Translations under genes and position numbers: made by a program
Notes under the pieces: generated by a model
Database searches by the model: none
What the model saw: only the letters and a program-made list of their open reading frames with translations
What the model was told of the DNA's origin: nothing
Part shown: piece by piece, positions 57,353 through 64,000 of the stretch
Layout: each line of letters begins with the position of its first letter
Numbering within the stretch: the first letter of the stretch is position 1
Assembly (NCBI GenBank): GCA_036386415.1
Contig: DASVVT010000006.1
Span: 1-64,000, forward strand
DNA: 64,000 nucleotides
Direction: 5' to 3'
DNA from: DASVVT01 sp036386415
GTDB lineage: Bacteria; Acidobacteriota; Blastocatellia; Pyrinomonadales; Pyrinomonadaceae

Positions 57353-58900
57353 TTAGTCAGAACGAGTAGATGGGGCGGCAGTTCCTTGCGCCGGAGCCGT
57401 TCGACGAAAAATCTCTTGTACCCACACGGGGTTATTAGGATCGTCCCTATAGAAGATTTCTCCATGCCCCGGACCCTCATTGCCGGCGATCAGGCGGGCG
57501 ATCCGCTCGACGTCCGCTTCCCTTAGTCTGGCATTCGGATTAAGGCCAAATGCTTCTTGTACCATCTGGGTGTAATTCCCGCGTGGATCCCCTTGAGTAT
57601 ACCTCTCCATGGCTTGCCGCACCGTTAAACGTCGTCTCACGTACCCCCTCAAAACCGTTGCTATGTATCGAGCGCCTGCTTCGCTATTCGGGAAAATCAT
57701 CACCCTATTCGTCCCGATGCCAAGAGCGCCAGACTCGCGCCGTGCCCGCGTGCCGGTGTAAGAATGAACGGCTCCGGGATTTTGGTACAACCACGCCTGA
57801 TCGCCATCCACTCTCAACTCGTTTTCGTATACCACCCAGGGGCGGCCTTCAAAATTGTGCCCTCTCGTGCATGGATTTATCTGCTCAGGAAGACCGCTCC
57901 CGTCACGGCGGGGAATGCCGTCGGGTAAAAGTGGGCATCGCTCATCGTAGAACCGCCCGTGTGCCGGACGTCGGGCTCCGCCTCTGGCGGGCGGAGCGGT
58001 CGCAGGGGGTCGTTGGCGGGCGAGCGTGACGGATGCATTGTGCGGTGGTGCGAAAGATTCTTGCCTGACGACTGCATCGGTGACAGTTTCAGCCTCGTTC
58101 TCAAGTGCCGTCTCTGCGTTTGATAGCCGCAGCGGCTTAACCTCAGGACACACGGCATTCCGTTGCTGAATGGTATGCGTCAATTCGTGCGCTAAGAGCC
58201 GTTGGCCTGCACTTGTTTCGGGTGCATACTGCCCTGCGCTAAATACTACGTCCTGCCCGACCGTGTAAGCCAACGCGTTGACTGCGTTAGCGGACCTGGC
58301 CGCGTCCTCGTCGGTGTGTACCCGCACACGACTAAGATCATGCCCGAAGCGCAACTCCATGTCAGCGCGCGTGCCTGAATCTAATGGCCGGCCAGGGGAA
58401 CGTAATACTTCATGGACAATAGACGGTACTACCATCTCCCTGGTGTTATCCGCCCGGACATGCTCCGTCTGTAAGTGCTTGTGACCAGCTTGCTCGTTCA
58501 GACGCCTTGGACACCCGCCGCCGCAGGCGCAAGCGCGCTGTAGCTGTGGCTCAGGCATGTGCATCACCTGTTCGGAAACGCGGTCTGCTTCCTCCTCATA
58601 GACGTCTCCAGCGGAACTTATTGGGAGTTCTGCCTGGATGCTTGCCAGCGATTTGGGATGTATCGGTATCTGACTGAAATCATGCGCGAAGCGAGTTACG
58701 TCATTGATATTAGAGCGGACTTCAAGGTCGTCAGGTTTAGCCCGCAACAACCTCAGCACGGCTTGATTCCCCATCGTACGCTGCAAGCGCAGGATCGGAT
58801 GTGAATGAAGGTTCGGCTTAGACGTTGCCGTGTTAGACCGAGCGAGGCTGGAAGATGGCTGCTTTTGAGGTTGATTCTGCTTTTGCGCAAAGGTTCGCAT
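57353..58900 (-). CDS. DUF4157 protein in the cassette array
   Basis: 515 residues; AGGGGG six bases before the ATG. Residues about 175-245 are the DUF4157 domain, with FGHDLSRVRVHTDEDAARSA and the zinc-metalloprotease-like HELTH (238-242) in LLAHELTHTIQQ. Such domains are linked to extracellular contractile injection systems and toxin carriers. A cysteine-rich patch (ACACGGGCP, 124-131) precedes it. The C-terminal part (MIFPNSEAGARYIATVLRGY, TVRQAMERYTQGDPRGNYTQ, MVQEAFGLNPNARL) resembles a domain of phage structural proteins. Very large for a cassette. No complete attC follows; GGCCTAA at 57289 may be a remnant. Confidence 0.82.
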   Translation of the reverse strand: MRTFAQKQNQPQKQPSSSLARSNTATSKPNLHSHPILRLQRTMGNQAVLRLLRAKPDDLEVRSNINDVTRFAHDFSQIPIHPKSLASIQAELPISSAGDVYEEEADRVSEQVMHMPEPQLQRACACGGGCPRRLNEQAGHKHLQTEHVRADNTREMVVPSIVHEVLRSPGRPLDSGTRADMELRFGHDLSRVRVHTDEDAARSANAVNALAYTVGQDVVFSAGQYAPETSAGQRLLAHELTHTIQQRNAVCPEVKPLRLSNAETALENEAETVTDAVVRQESFAPPHNASVTLARQRPPATAPPARGGARRPAHGRFYDERCPLLPDGIPRRDGSGLPEQINPCTRGHNFEGRPWVVYENELRVDGDQAWLYQNPGAVHSYTGTRARRESGALGIGTNRVMIFPNSEAGARYIATVLRGYVRRRLTVRQAMERYTQGDPRGNYTQMVQEAFGLNPNARLREADVERIARLIAGNEGPGHGEIFYRDDPNNPVWVQEIFRRTAPAQGTAAPSTRSD

Positions 58901-58931
58901 ACTCCACCCCCTATTCGGTTTCAGCGGCGTG

Positions 58932-59034
58932 GCCTAACGCCCGAATTAACCGGGCGCGCATACAACCTCGAAACCACCCAAGTTAACGATGAGAGGTAAG
59001 CTAACTCGCGCTCCGGTTGAATGAGTTGTTGGGC
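58932..59034 (-). other. attC site 7
   Basis: R'' GCCCAAC (59034-59028) then AACTCATTCAACCGGAGCGC; R' GTTAGGC (58938-58932), preceded by CCGGTTAATTCGGGC. 103 bases. Confidence 0.9.
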
Positions 59035-59061
59035 GCGGCGTGGCAGGAAAAGGCGGTATGA

Positions 59062-59607
59062 TTATTGCCTAGCTCCGTTCTCAAGCAGGACATCTACAAC
59101 GCCCTGTTCACCTTCTTCGATAGCTTCCTCAAGCGGCGTTGTAGCCAATGGGAAATCCCCCTTCGGAGGATTAACATTCGCGCCCCTAGAAATCAGAAGC
59201 CGTGCGGTATCTGCATGATCTCCAAGAGCCGCATACCAAAGTGCAGTGCGCCTAAATCCATCTGTAGCATTTACATCTGCGCCATGATTTATCAATAACT
59301 CAACCGCCTCATTTTGCCCTGCATTAGCGGCAGATTGGAGAGGGAAATGATAATCCATAGCAATATCTTCTTCTGAAGCATTGCCACAAACGAATTGAGG
59401 ATAAACTTTGCTATTTACATCCGCACCCAAGAGGATTAATAGCTGCATCCGACGAATTTCGCCTCGCTCGGCAGCCATATCAAGCATACGAGGTAAATGA
59501 GGTTCAGTGCTTCGGCGGATTGAGCGGGTGGTAAAATGAAGCACACCAACGAGAGCGATGGAGAAAAGAAGAGTTGATGTGAAGACTAAAATTCTATTGC
59601 GCGTCAT
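59062..59607 (-). CDS. membrane-anchored ankyrin-repeat cassette protein
   Basis: 181 residues. N-terminal anchor (ILVFTSTLLFSIALVGVLHF), then about four ankyrin repeats (QLLILLGADVNSKV, FPLQSAANAGQNEAVELLIN, HGADVNATDGFRRTALWYAA, LLISRGANVNP, TPLEEAIEEGEQGVVDVLLE). Such repeats bind partner proteins; the partner is not evident. attC site 7 follows 27 bases after the stop. Confidence 0.85.
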   Translation of the reverse strand: MTRNRILVFTSTLLFSIALVGVLHFTTRSIRRSTEPHLPRMLDMAAERGEIRRMQLLILLGADVNSKVYPQFVCGNASEEDIAMDYHFPLQSAANAGQNEAVELLINHGADVNATDGFRRTALWYAALGDHADTARLLISRGANVNPPKGDFPLATTPLEEAIEEGEQGVVDVLLENGARQ

Positions 59608-59686
59608 AATCTGTTACCATCCCAGAAAGACATTTACTCTATTAGACTACGATCCGTCAATGTTTGTTCCCAATTATCAAGCAAGC

Positions 59687-59787
59687 GCCCAACGCCCGAA
59701 TTAACCGGGCGGGAAATATTGAGAGAAGCATCCGAGTTGGCGATGACATCCAGGCTTATTCCGCTCCGGTTGAATGAGTTGTTAGGC
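59687..59787 (-). other. attC site 8
   Basis: R'' GCCTAAC (59787-59781) then AACTCATTCAACCGGAGCGG; R' GTTGGGC (59693-59687). 101 bases; nearly identical in its inner sequence to site 5. Confidence 0.9.
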
Positions 59788-59817
59788 CGCGCTTGCGAGA
59801 TACTTAATATATGTGGG

Positions 59818-60258
59818 CTAGGGTATGTTTCGCGGCTTCGGTATTTTCTGCAATTCGTCTACCATAAAATAACACTTGTAAACTTTAACATTTCTACTCC
59901 CATCCACTAGAGATAACTGCTCGACCGTTTCTACGGAAACAGGATGACCGATATAAAGTGTTAGTTTCCGATAATCATCTCTAGGACTTAACCCATTAAT
60001 CCAACTCCAACGCCCTACTATCACAAACATCGGGAACCGCCGATCTGGTGATTTCCATGTGCCCGTAATCTCCCGACCTTGAATGCCAAGAGGCCCTGAC
60101 TTGAATGTGCCATCCTTCTTAAATTGATAATAGGAACTACCGTCGGTGAATACAAATTGGCCTTCCTCCTGGATAATCTCAAGAGGTTCAGGTAAATCCG
60201 CGGCCAACACAGCAGAGGCAGAGAAAACTAAAAAGAAAGCGACTGCAATTACTTTCAT
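59818..60258 (-). CDS. exported cassette protein of unknown function
   Basis: 146 residues from the ATG at 60258 (GGAGG upstream). Signal peptide (VIAVAFFLVFSASAVLAADL), then a small mostly beta domain (EGQFVFTDGSSYYQFKKDGT, FKSGPLGIQGREITGTWKSP). This looks like a lipocalin-like strand pattern but no family is recognised. First cassette of the array, nearest the presumed recombination start. Confidence 0.75.
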   Translation of the reverse strand: MKVIAVAFFLVFSASAVLAADLPEPLEIIQEEGQFVFTDGSSYYQFKKDGTFKSGPLGIQGREITGTWKSPDRRFPMFVIVGRWSWINGLSPRDDYRKLTLYIGHPVSVETVEQLSLVDGSRNVKVYKCYFMVDELQKIPKPRNIP

Positions 60259-60300
60259 ACTTTCCTCCATGACTTAAAGTGTAACCCGTTCTAATAAGCG

Positions 60301-60307
60301 GCCTAAC
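60301..60307 (-). other. recombination core at the head of the array
   Basis: Minus strand GTTAGGC, the GTTRRRY insertion core expected where the first cassette joins attI. No second half-site makes a full attC here. Confidence 0.5.
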
Positions 60308-60316
60308 TATTATTAG

Positions 60317-60455
60317 ACCGCCAGTGGCGGTATTTTACGTCAATTGGCGACTTTTACCGCCAGTGGCGGCATAACACCCTTAAAGCCGACTTTTACCGTC
60401 ACTGGCGGTCTAACACCTCAAAATCGTGACTTTTACCGCCAGCCGCAGCAAGGCT
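60317..60455. repeat. four tandem 39-40-bp repeats at the head of the array
   Basis: Copies start at about 60317, 60356, 60395 and 60435. Each contains ACCGCCAGTGGCGG or a close variant, a 13-base palindrome, preceded by GACTTTT in three copies. On the minus strand two copies include GTTAGAC or GTTATGC, resembling integrase core sites. They lie where attI would be. Confidence 0.8.
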
Positions 60456-60638
60456 CAGTCCTCATTCTCAGCGCCCTCTAATCCAACTGTTCTGTTTGAT
60501 TCTTGTGTGCCAGTTATGTGCCAACTCAGCCACACCAAGCTTACTGAGCATTACACAGCCATCATAGCAAAGTGCGGAAAAGCAATAAAACATTACTCTT
60601 ACGTACTCAGCCAAACTCAAGTGATAAGTCAATTAAAA

Positions 60639-60681
60639 ACTGGCAGTCATGAGGTCAGGGGTTCGATCCCCCTCGGCTCCA
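60639..60681 (+). other. attachment core, right end of island 2 (attR)
   Basis: 43 bases matching tRNA-Ala 45678-45720 with one mismatch (position 11 of the copy). It includes half the anticodon arm and the whole T and acceptor arms, but no 5' half. Confidence 0.9.
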
Positions 60682-60804
60682 TTAATCTTATCAACAAGTT
60701 AGGGGCAGCCCATGAGTTGCCCCTAACTTGTTTGAGTCATTATTGTGTGACGCGTATTTGAAAAGCATCTTAAAGTTTTGCACATTTATTCAACAGAGGC
60801 TGTA

Positions 60805-62055
60805 TCACTTGATGCTCTTATTCACTTCGTCCTCGTCGCCAACGGGTAGCGTGACGACGAAGCGGCTCCCATGGCCTAAGAGACCGTCTTCGATCCAGAT
60901 GCGGCCACGGTGCGCCTCTACAATACCCTTAGCGATGGCCAGACCCATTCCCGACCCTGATGGTTGATGCGTGCCTGTATCACCATCCCTCATGGCGCGA
61001 AAGAACTTGTCGAAAACCCGCTCACGTAACTCTAAGGGGATGCCCGGCCCCTTATCTTCCACACTCAACTGAACCATCTGGTCATCTGTGCTCTTGGCAT
61101 CGACGTTTATCTCCGTTCCCTTCGGTGAATACTTCGCGGCATTATCCACGAGCGTGTAGACGACCTCAGCAACCGATCTGTCGTCCAAGCGTACAGTGGG
61201 CAGCCCGTCCTCAAGCGTGACATGAATCTTATGATCACGTGTGAGAGGTGCAGCCCGTTCCAGAGCAGTCGTCACAATCTCCTCAACTGACCCCCACCGC
61301 CGACGCAGATGTATCTCTCCGGCCTCGATGCGTGCCAGGTCCATCAATCCTTCAACAAAGCGATTAAGCCTATCAGCCTCTTCGTCAATGACTTCAAGCA
61401 TTTCGCGCCGCCCATCAGCGTCGAGGGTGACGGGGTCTCCGCCATTAGTATGAGAAAGCGGATCGTCGAGCAATGTTGTGACGGACGCCTTGATTGACGT
61501 GAGCGGCGTACGCAGATCGTGCGTGACGGCATCCAGAAGCGCTGACTTTAACCGCTCGCTTTGTTCGAGCGCTTTGGCCTGGCTCGCCTGCTCGAAAGCC
61601 TCCTGAAGCTCGGCGTATAGCCTCCCGATCTGACGCCGTCCCTCGTCAGCCTCCTCGGCGCGACGCTTCGCATGAACTGAAAGTTGCCCGGCGGTCACGG
61701 CAGTGATGAGAAATGCAAATAGCGCGATCCAGTTGTCCGGGTCGTCAATAGTCAGCCTCCCGACCGGAGGCAGGTAGAAGAAGTTGATGCACACCACACC
61801 CAGCAGTGATGCCAATACGGCAGGACGGGCTCCCCAAAGGGTGGCGACGAACAGCACCACGAGGAGCAAGCCGAGCGCAACAGTTGTGGAGTTAACATGC
61901 TCGCCGAACAGCTTGAGCGCAACCGTGACGGCGGCGACTCCGACGACAGCTATCATGTAGCCGTACCGCCCTTTCTCAAATCCTTTAATCCACACGCTCA
62001 TGATTGTAAGTCGGAAGCCCCCATACTTAACAGTCCTATTGATCGACGTGACCAT
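60805..62055 (-). CDS. short KdpD-like sensor histidine kinase
   Basis: 416 residues from the ATG at 62055 (GAGG four bases upstream; 62001 is an alternative start). The DUF4118 four-helix membrane domain (about 32-125, INFFYLPPVGRLTIDDPDNW) is followed by a coiled linker, then the histidine-kinase core: H179 in DAVTHDLRTPLTS, N-box LVDNAAKYSP, G-boxes VEDKGPGIP and GSGMGLAIAKGIVEAH. Full KdpD (about 900 residues) also has an N-terminal KdpD and Usp domain; both are missing. It is likely to sense potassium status and phosphorylate the KdpE-like regulator nearby. Confidence 0.9.
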   Translation of the reverse strand: MVTSINRTVKYGGFRLTIMSVWIKGFEKGRYGYMIAVVGVAAVTVALKLFGEHVNSTTVALGLLLVVLFVATLWGARPAVLASLLGVVCINFFYLPPVGRLTIDDPDNWIALFAFLITAVTAGQLSVHAKRRAEEADEGRRQIGRLYAELQEAFEQASQAKALEQSERLKSALLDAVTHDLRTPLTSIKASVTTLLDDPLSHTNGGDPVTLDADGRREMLEVIDEEADRLNRFVEGLMDLARIEAGEIHLRRRWGSVEEIVTTALERAAPLTRDHKIHVTLEDGLPTVRLDDRSVAEVVYTLVDNAAKYSPKGTEINVDAKSTDDQMVQLSVEDKGPGIPLELRERVFDKFFRAMRDGDTGTHQPSGSGMGLAIAKGIVEAHRGRIWIEDGLLGHGSRFVVTLPVGDEDEVNKSIK

Positions 62056-62118
62056 AAGACCTCGGGTCTGCTGCGTGTCTGCTCAACTAAAGCAAATACC
62101 CCTCTATGGAAGGAGCAA

Positions 62119-62499
62119 TCAGTTTTTGTTCGTTTGTTGGGGGCGAAGGCGCATCAAGTGCTCGAAGCCGCCGGGCTGGGATTGAATTGGTGAAGGAAGG
62201 CGGGACAGATTCTTCTCTAAGAGGTCAAGACAGTATGCGCCTAAGGTGAGCAGCGGGAGAGATAGAACGAATAATATGATTTCTACTGTATTCAAAAACG
62301 ATCCAGGGCTACCTGGCGCGAGGAGTGAGACGATGAGCCATAAAATCGCCCCTATAATGATTGACCCCAACCCGCCGGCGATTCCGATTGATGCGCCAAT
62401 TGATTGATGAGTCCATCTGTCTTTTCTGATGAGAAGATAGATTCTTCGATAAAGCTCCGCACCCGGTTCATCCGTCTGCAAGATATACATCTTGTTCAT
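62119..62499 (-). CDS. small two-helix membrane protein after the riboswitch
   Basis: 126 residues. A basic N-terminal part (ELYRRIYLLIRKDRWTHQSI) precedes two transmembrane helices (GGLGSIIIGAILWLIVSLLA and VEIILFVLSLPLLTLGAYCL). No family recognised. It is the first gene downstream of the c-di-AMP riboswitch and hence probably linked to potassium or osmotic balance. Confidence 0.7.
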   Translation of the reverse strand: MNKMYILQTDEPGAELYRRIYLLIRKDRWTHQSIGASIGIAGGLGSIIIGAILWLIVSLLAPGSPGSFLNTVEIILFVLSLPLLTLGAYCLDLLEKNLSRLPSPIQSQPGGFEHLMRLRPQQTNKN

Positions 62500-62521
62500 G
62501 CTCCGCCCTCGATCCAGGCCA

Positions 62522-62574
62522 CACGATGAAGGGCGCGGAAAGCAAACAGCTTCCGCGCCCTGAAAATAATCGTG
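62522..62574 (-). promoter_or_regulatory. hairpin between riboswitch and gene
   Basis: GGGCGCGGAA (62531-62540) pairs with TTCCGCGCCC (62551-62560) with a 10-base loop; outer CACGAT/ATCGTG also pair. It lies between the aptamer and the start at 62499 and may be the expression platform, though no T-tract follows. Confidence 0.65.
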
Positions 62575-62597
62575 ACGGCTCTGCCACTTCCATAAAG

Positions 62598-62770
62598 CCT
62601 GCGAGGTTAGCTGCCGGGCTCGGACCTGGAAGTGTCCTACGCTCTATGCGCGGCTCTGACGCCGCACCCGAATGATACGCCCCATGCTCCGTGATGTGCG
62701 GAACTGTGGTTCCCCCGCGTTGCCCTTCTTAATGCCAATCCCATGCACGGCGAGCAACTTCGGCAATCAA
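62598..62770 (-). ncRNA. c-di-AMP riboswitch (ydaO-yuaA type)
   Basis: Minus-strand landmarks match this aptamer class: GGGGGAACCACAG, GGGGCGTATCATTCGGGTGC, then CCGAGCCCGGCAGCTAACCT and CGCAGGC. The class binds cyclic di-AMP and usually turns off potassium uptake and cell-wall genes. Here it lies between KdpE and a membrane protein, with Kup and a KdpD-like kinase alongside, which is the expected functional setting. Boundaries are approximate. Confidence 0.82.
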
Positions 62771-62859
62771 ATTGTCAACACACGGATATTACTCGCCTGC
62801 ATATAAAGATGGCGTAAAGGGTTTATAAAAAGTTTGTAAAGATGAAGCGAAGGAATCTT

Positions 62860-63555
62860 TTAAGAATCGGGATTGAAGCGATAACCCACCCACGGCTCGG
62901 TGAGGATGTAGTGGGGCTTGGAAGGATTCGGTTCAACCTTCTTTCTCAATTGGCCGACGAAGACCCGTAAATATTCGCCCTGTTCAGTGTAGTTGCCGCC
63001 CCAAACTGCGGCCAGTAAATTGCGATGCGTGAGGACTTTGCCCGCATGATTGACGAAGTGAACCAAGAGGTCGTATTCCTTGGGTGTGAGGTGAACTTCC
63101 ACCCCCCGGACAAAGACCCTTCGAGATTCCAGATCGAGGCGAAAGTCCCCTTCTTCTAAAACGGAGGAGGAGTTTGCAGAAGGCATCCTGGCGCGCCGTA
63201 ATTGCGCCCGAATGCGAGCCAGAAGTTCGTCTATCCCGAACGGCTTGGTGACATAGTCATCGGCACCGGCGTCTAAAGCTTCAACTTTTGTTTTCTCTTC
63301 GCCGCGCACGGAAAGGACGATGATTGGAAGCTGTGAGGTCTCCCGCAGGCGGCGGCATAATTTAAGTCCGTCCATGTTCGGCATAGCAAGATCGGTAATG
63401 ACCAGATCAGGAGGCCAGTCGCCAAATGTCTCTAGCGCTGAAATGCCATCGGACGCGATGCGCACGTCGTACCCATGAGTCTTGAGTCCCGTGCGAAGTA
63501 CGCGTGCGATCTGCGGCTCATCATCAACAATGAGGATACGCGGTTGCTGGCTCAT
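62860..63555 (-). CDS. KdpE-like response regulator
   Basis: 231 residues from the ATG at 63555. Receiver domain 1-120 with acidic pocket D11-D12, phospho-acceptor D55 (VITDLAMPNMDG), and K in VTKPFG. OmpR-type winged helix (about 135-230; LTPKEYDLLVHFVNHAGKVL, THRNLLAAVWGGNY, VGYRF). It would control potassium-transport genes. The Kup gene is immediately upstream on the same strand; the KdpD-like kinase is 0.8 kb downstream. Confidence 0.92.
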   Translation of the reverse strand: MSQQPRILIVDDEPQIARVLRTGLKTHGYDVRIASDGISALETFGDWPPDLVITDLAMPNMDGLKLCRRLRETSQLPIIVLSVRGEEKTKVEALDAGADDYVTKPFGIDELLARIRAQLRRARMPSANSSSVLEEGDFRLDLESRRVFVRGVEVHLTPKEYDLLVHFVNHAGKVLTHRNLLAAVWGGNYTEQGEYLRVFVGQLRKKVEPNPSKPHYILTEPWVGYRFNPDS

Positions 63556-63623
63556 GATACTCAATCTTGACCGCCGGAACGGCCTCCGTAAGGTGATGGA
63601 CGCTGAGCCCAACTCGGGGCACG

Positions 63624-63998
63624 CTAAATCTCGATCTGAGAACCAAGTTCGACGACGCGGTTAGGCGGCAGGCAGAAGTAAGCCGTCGCACTTGATGCGT
63701 TACGTGACATCAAGGCGAACAGCTTTTCACGCCAGATCATCATTCCCGGATGCTTATCGCTCGCGATCACGGTCTCGCGACCGAGAAAGAAGGTTGTGTT
63801 CATTGAATTGAATCTTGCAGCAGGCGGCTCCAGGTTCTCTAAGACTTTCGGAATGTCCGGGTCTTCCATAAATCCATAGTTGACGATCATGCGGTAAAAA
63901 TCATGCCCCAGCGACTCCATGTGCACACGATCCTCCGACTCGACGTACGGCGATTGTTTCGTCTTAACTGTCAAAAGGATTACGCGCTCGTGTAGCAC
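63624..63998 (-). CDS. kup: Kup-type potassium transporter, C-terminal part
   Basis: Partial: the frame runs off the right edge of the window. The 124 residues present match the cytoplasmic C-terminus of KUP/HAK transporters: LHERVILLTVKTKQSPYVES, YGFMEDPDIPKVLENL, TTFFLGRETVIAS and FALMSRNASSATAYFCLPPN, RVVELGSQIEI. KUP proteins import potassium with protons. Confidence 0.93.
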   Translation of the reverse strand: MLHERVILLTVKTKQSPYVESEDRVHMESLGHDFYRMIVNYGFMEDPDIPKVLENLEPPAARFNSMNTTFFLGRETVIASDKHPGMMIWREKLFALMSRNASSATAYFCLPPNRVVELGSQIEI

Positions 63999-64000
63999 CT

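Larger units (their letters stand above)
53145..60681. mobile_element. genomic island 2: integron-type cassette array without integrase
   Basis: Bounded by two copies of the tRNA-Ala 3' end (53114-53144 and 60639-60681). It carries a truncated tyrosine recombinase and then eight attC sites separating about nine small cassettes, all with genes on the minus strand (first cassette at the right). No integron integrase is present, so it fits the description of a CALIN. Confidence 0.85.

Noticed and set aside
60317..60455. CRISPR array
   Set aside because: Only four units, spacing of 39-40 bases, the repeats merge into the spacers and no cas genes are near.
60426..60761. 111-codon plus-strand frame across the right attachment core
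   Set aside because: It runs through the attachment repeat and has no family sequence; a chance frame.

Overview
The window is about 60% G+C over most of its length and bacterial. Gene content (an RND efflux operon, BNR-repeat and PQQ-propeller exported proteins, B12-binding radical SAM proteins, a LigD fragment plus a separate ATP ligase, PilZ, YpfJ-type metallopeptidase) and the very many word-repeat hairpins between genes suggest a soil or sediment Acidobacteriota, perhaps Blastocatellia. That placement is inference; no rRNA gene is present.

Layout. 0.3-3.6 kb: two B12-binding radical SAM enzymes. 3.8-12.5 kb: a minus-strand efflux operon (adaptor, RND pump, TolC-like channel, biotinyl-lipoyl lipoprotein and two small envelope proteins), divergent from an ECF sigma factor with a membrane partner and a CpxP-like protein (12.8-14.4 kb). 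14.6-18.8 kb: a TIR-nSTAND-WD40 protein. 19-30.2 kb: exported beta-propeller proteins, Ada, a LolA-like protein, a metallopeptidase, a sorbosone-dehydrogenase-like protein, a thioesterase and dUTPase. 30.6-38.6 kb: small envelope and redox proteins, then a DNA-repair cluster (PE-polymerase half of LigD, family-4 uracil-DNA glycosylase, ATP-dependent ligase). 38.7-45.6 kb: thioredoxin reductase split by a 396-residue intein exactly at its active-site CATC, a redoxin with a 12-cysteine secreted peptide, and fatty-acid beta-oxidation type genes with a PilZ protein.

The most unusual part is 45.6-60.7 kb. A tRNA-Ala(GGC) gene is followed by two further copies of its 3' end (53114-53144 and 60639-60681), which bound two adjacent islands of about 7.4 and 7.5 kb. 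Island 1 holds a sigma-like protein and two divergent, paralogous GHKL (Hsp90/MutL-type) ATPases. It also holds a small basic protein, a DUF4338 (DruA-like) protein and a small PD-(D/E)XK nuclease that ends at the attachment repeat. The divergent promoters each carry the same 14-bp operator-like motif in their -35/-10 spacer. This looks like a self-regulated defence or mobile cassette that I do not recognise as a named system. Island 2 begins with a 51-residue remnant of a tyrosine recombinase and is otherwise an integron-type cassette array with no integron integrase (a CALIN). It has eight attC sites and about nine minus-strand cassettes: TIR-TM-PASTA, an antitoxin with a frameshifted RelE/ParE toxin, a DUF4157 protein, an ankyrin protein and several unknowns.

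60.8-64 kb is a potassium locus on the minus strand: the C-terminus of Kup, KdpE, a probable c-di-AMP (ydaO-yuaA) riboswitch, a small membrane protein and a short KdpD-like kinase.

A second theme is repeats. At least six hairpins have arms built of tandem 7-nt words, others have 9- or 10-nt words, and two repeat elements sit in frame inside efflux genes (RND pump and TolC signal peptide).
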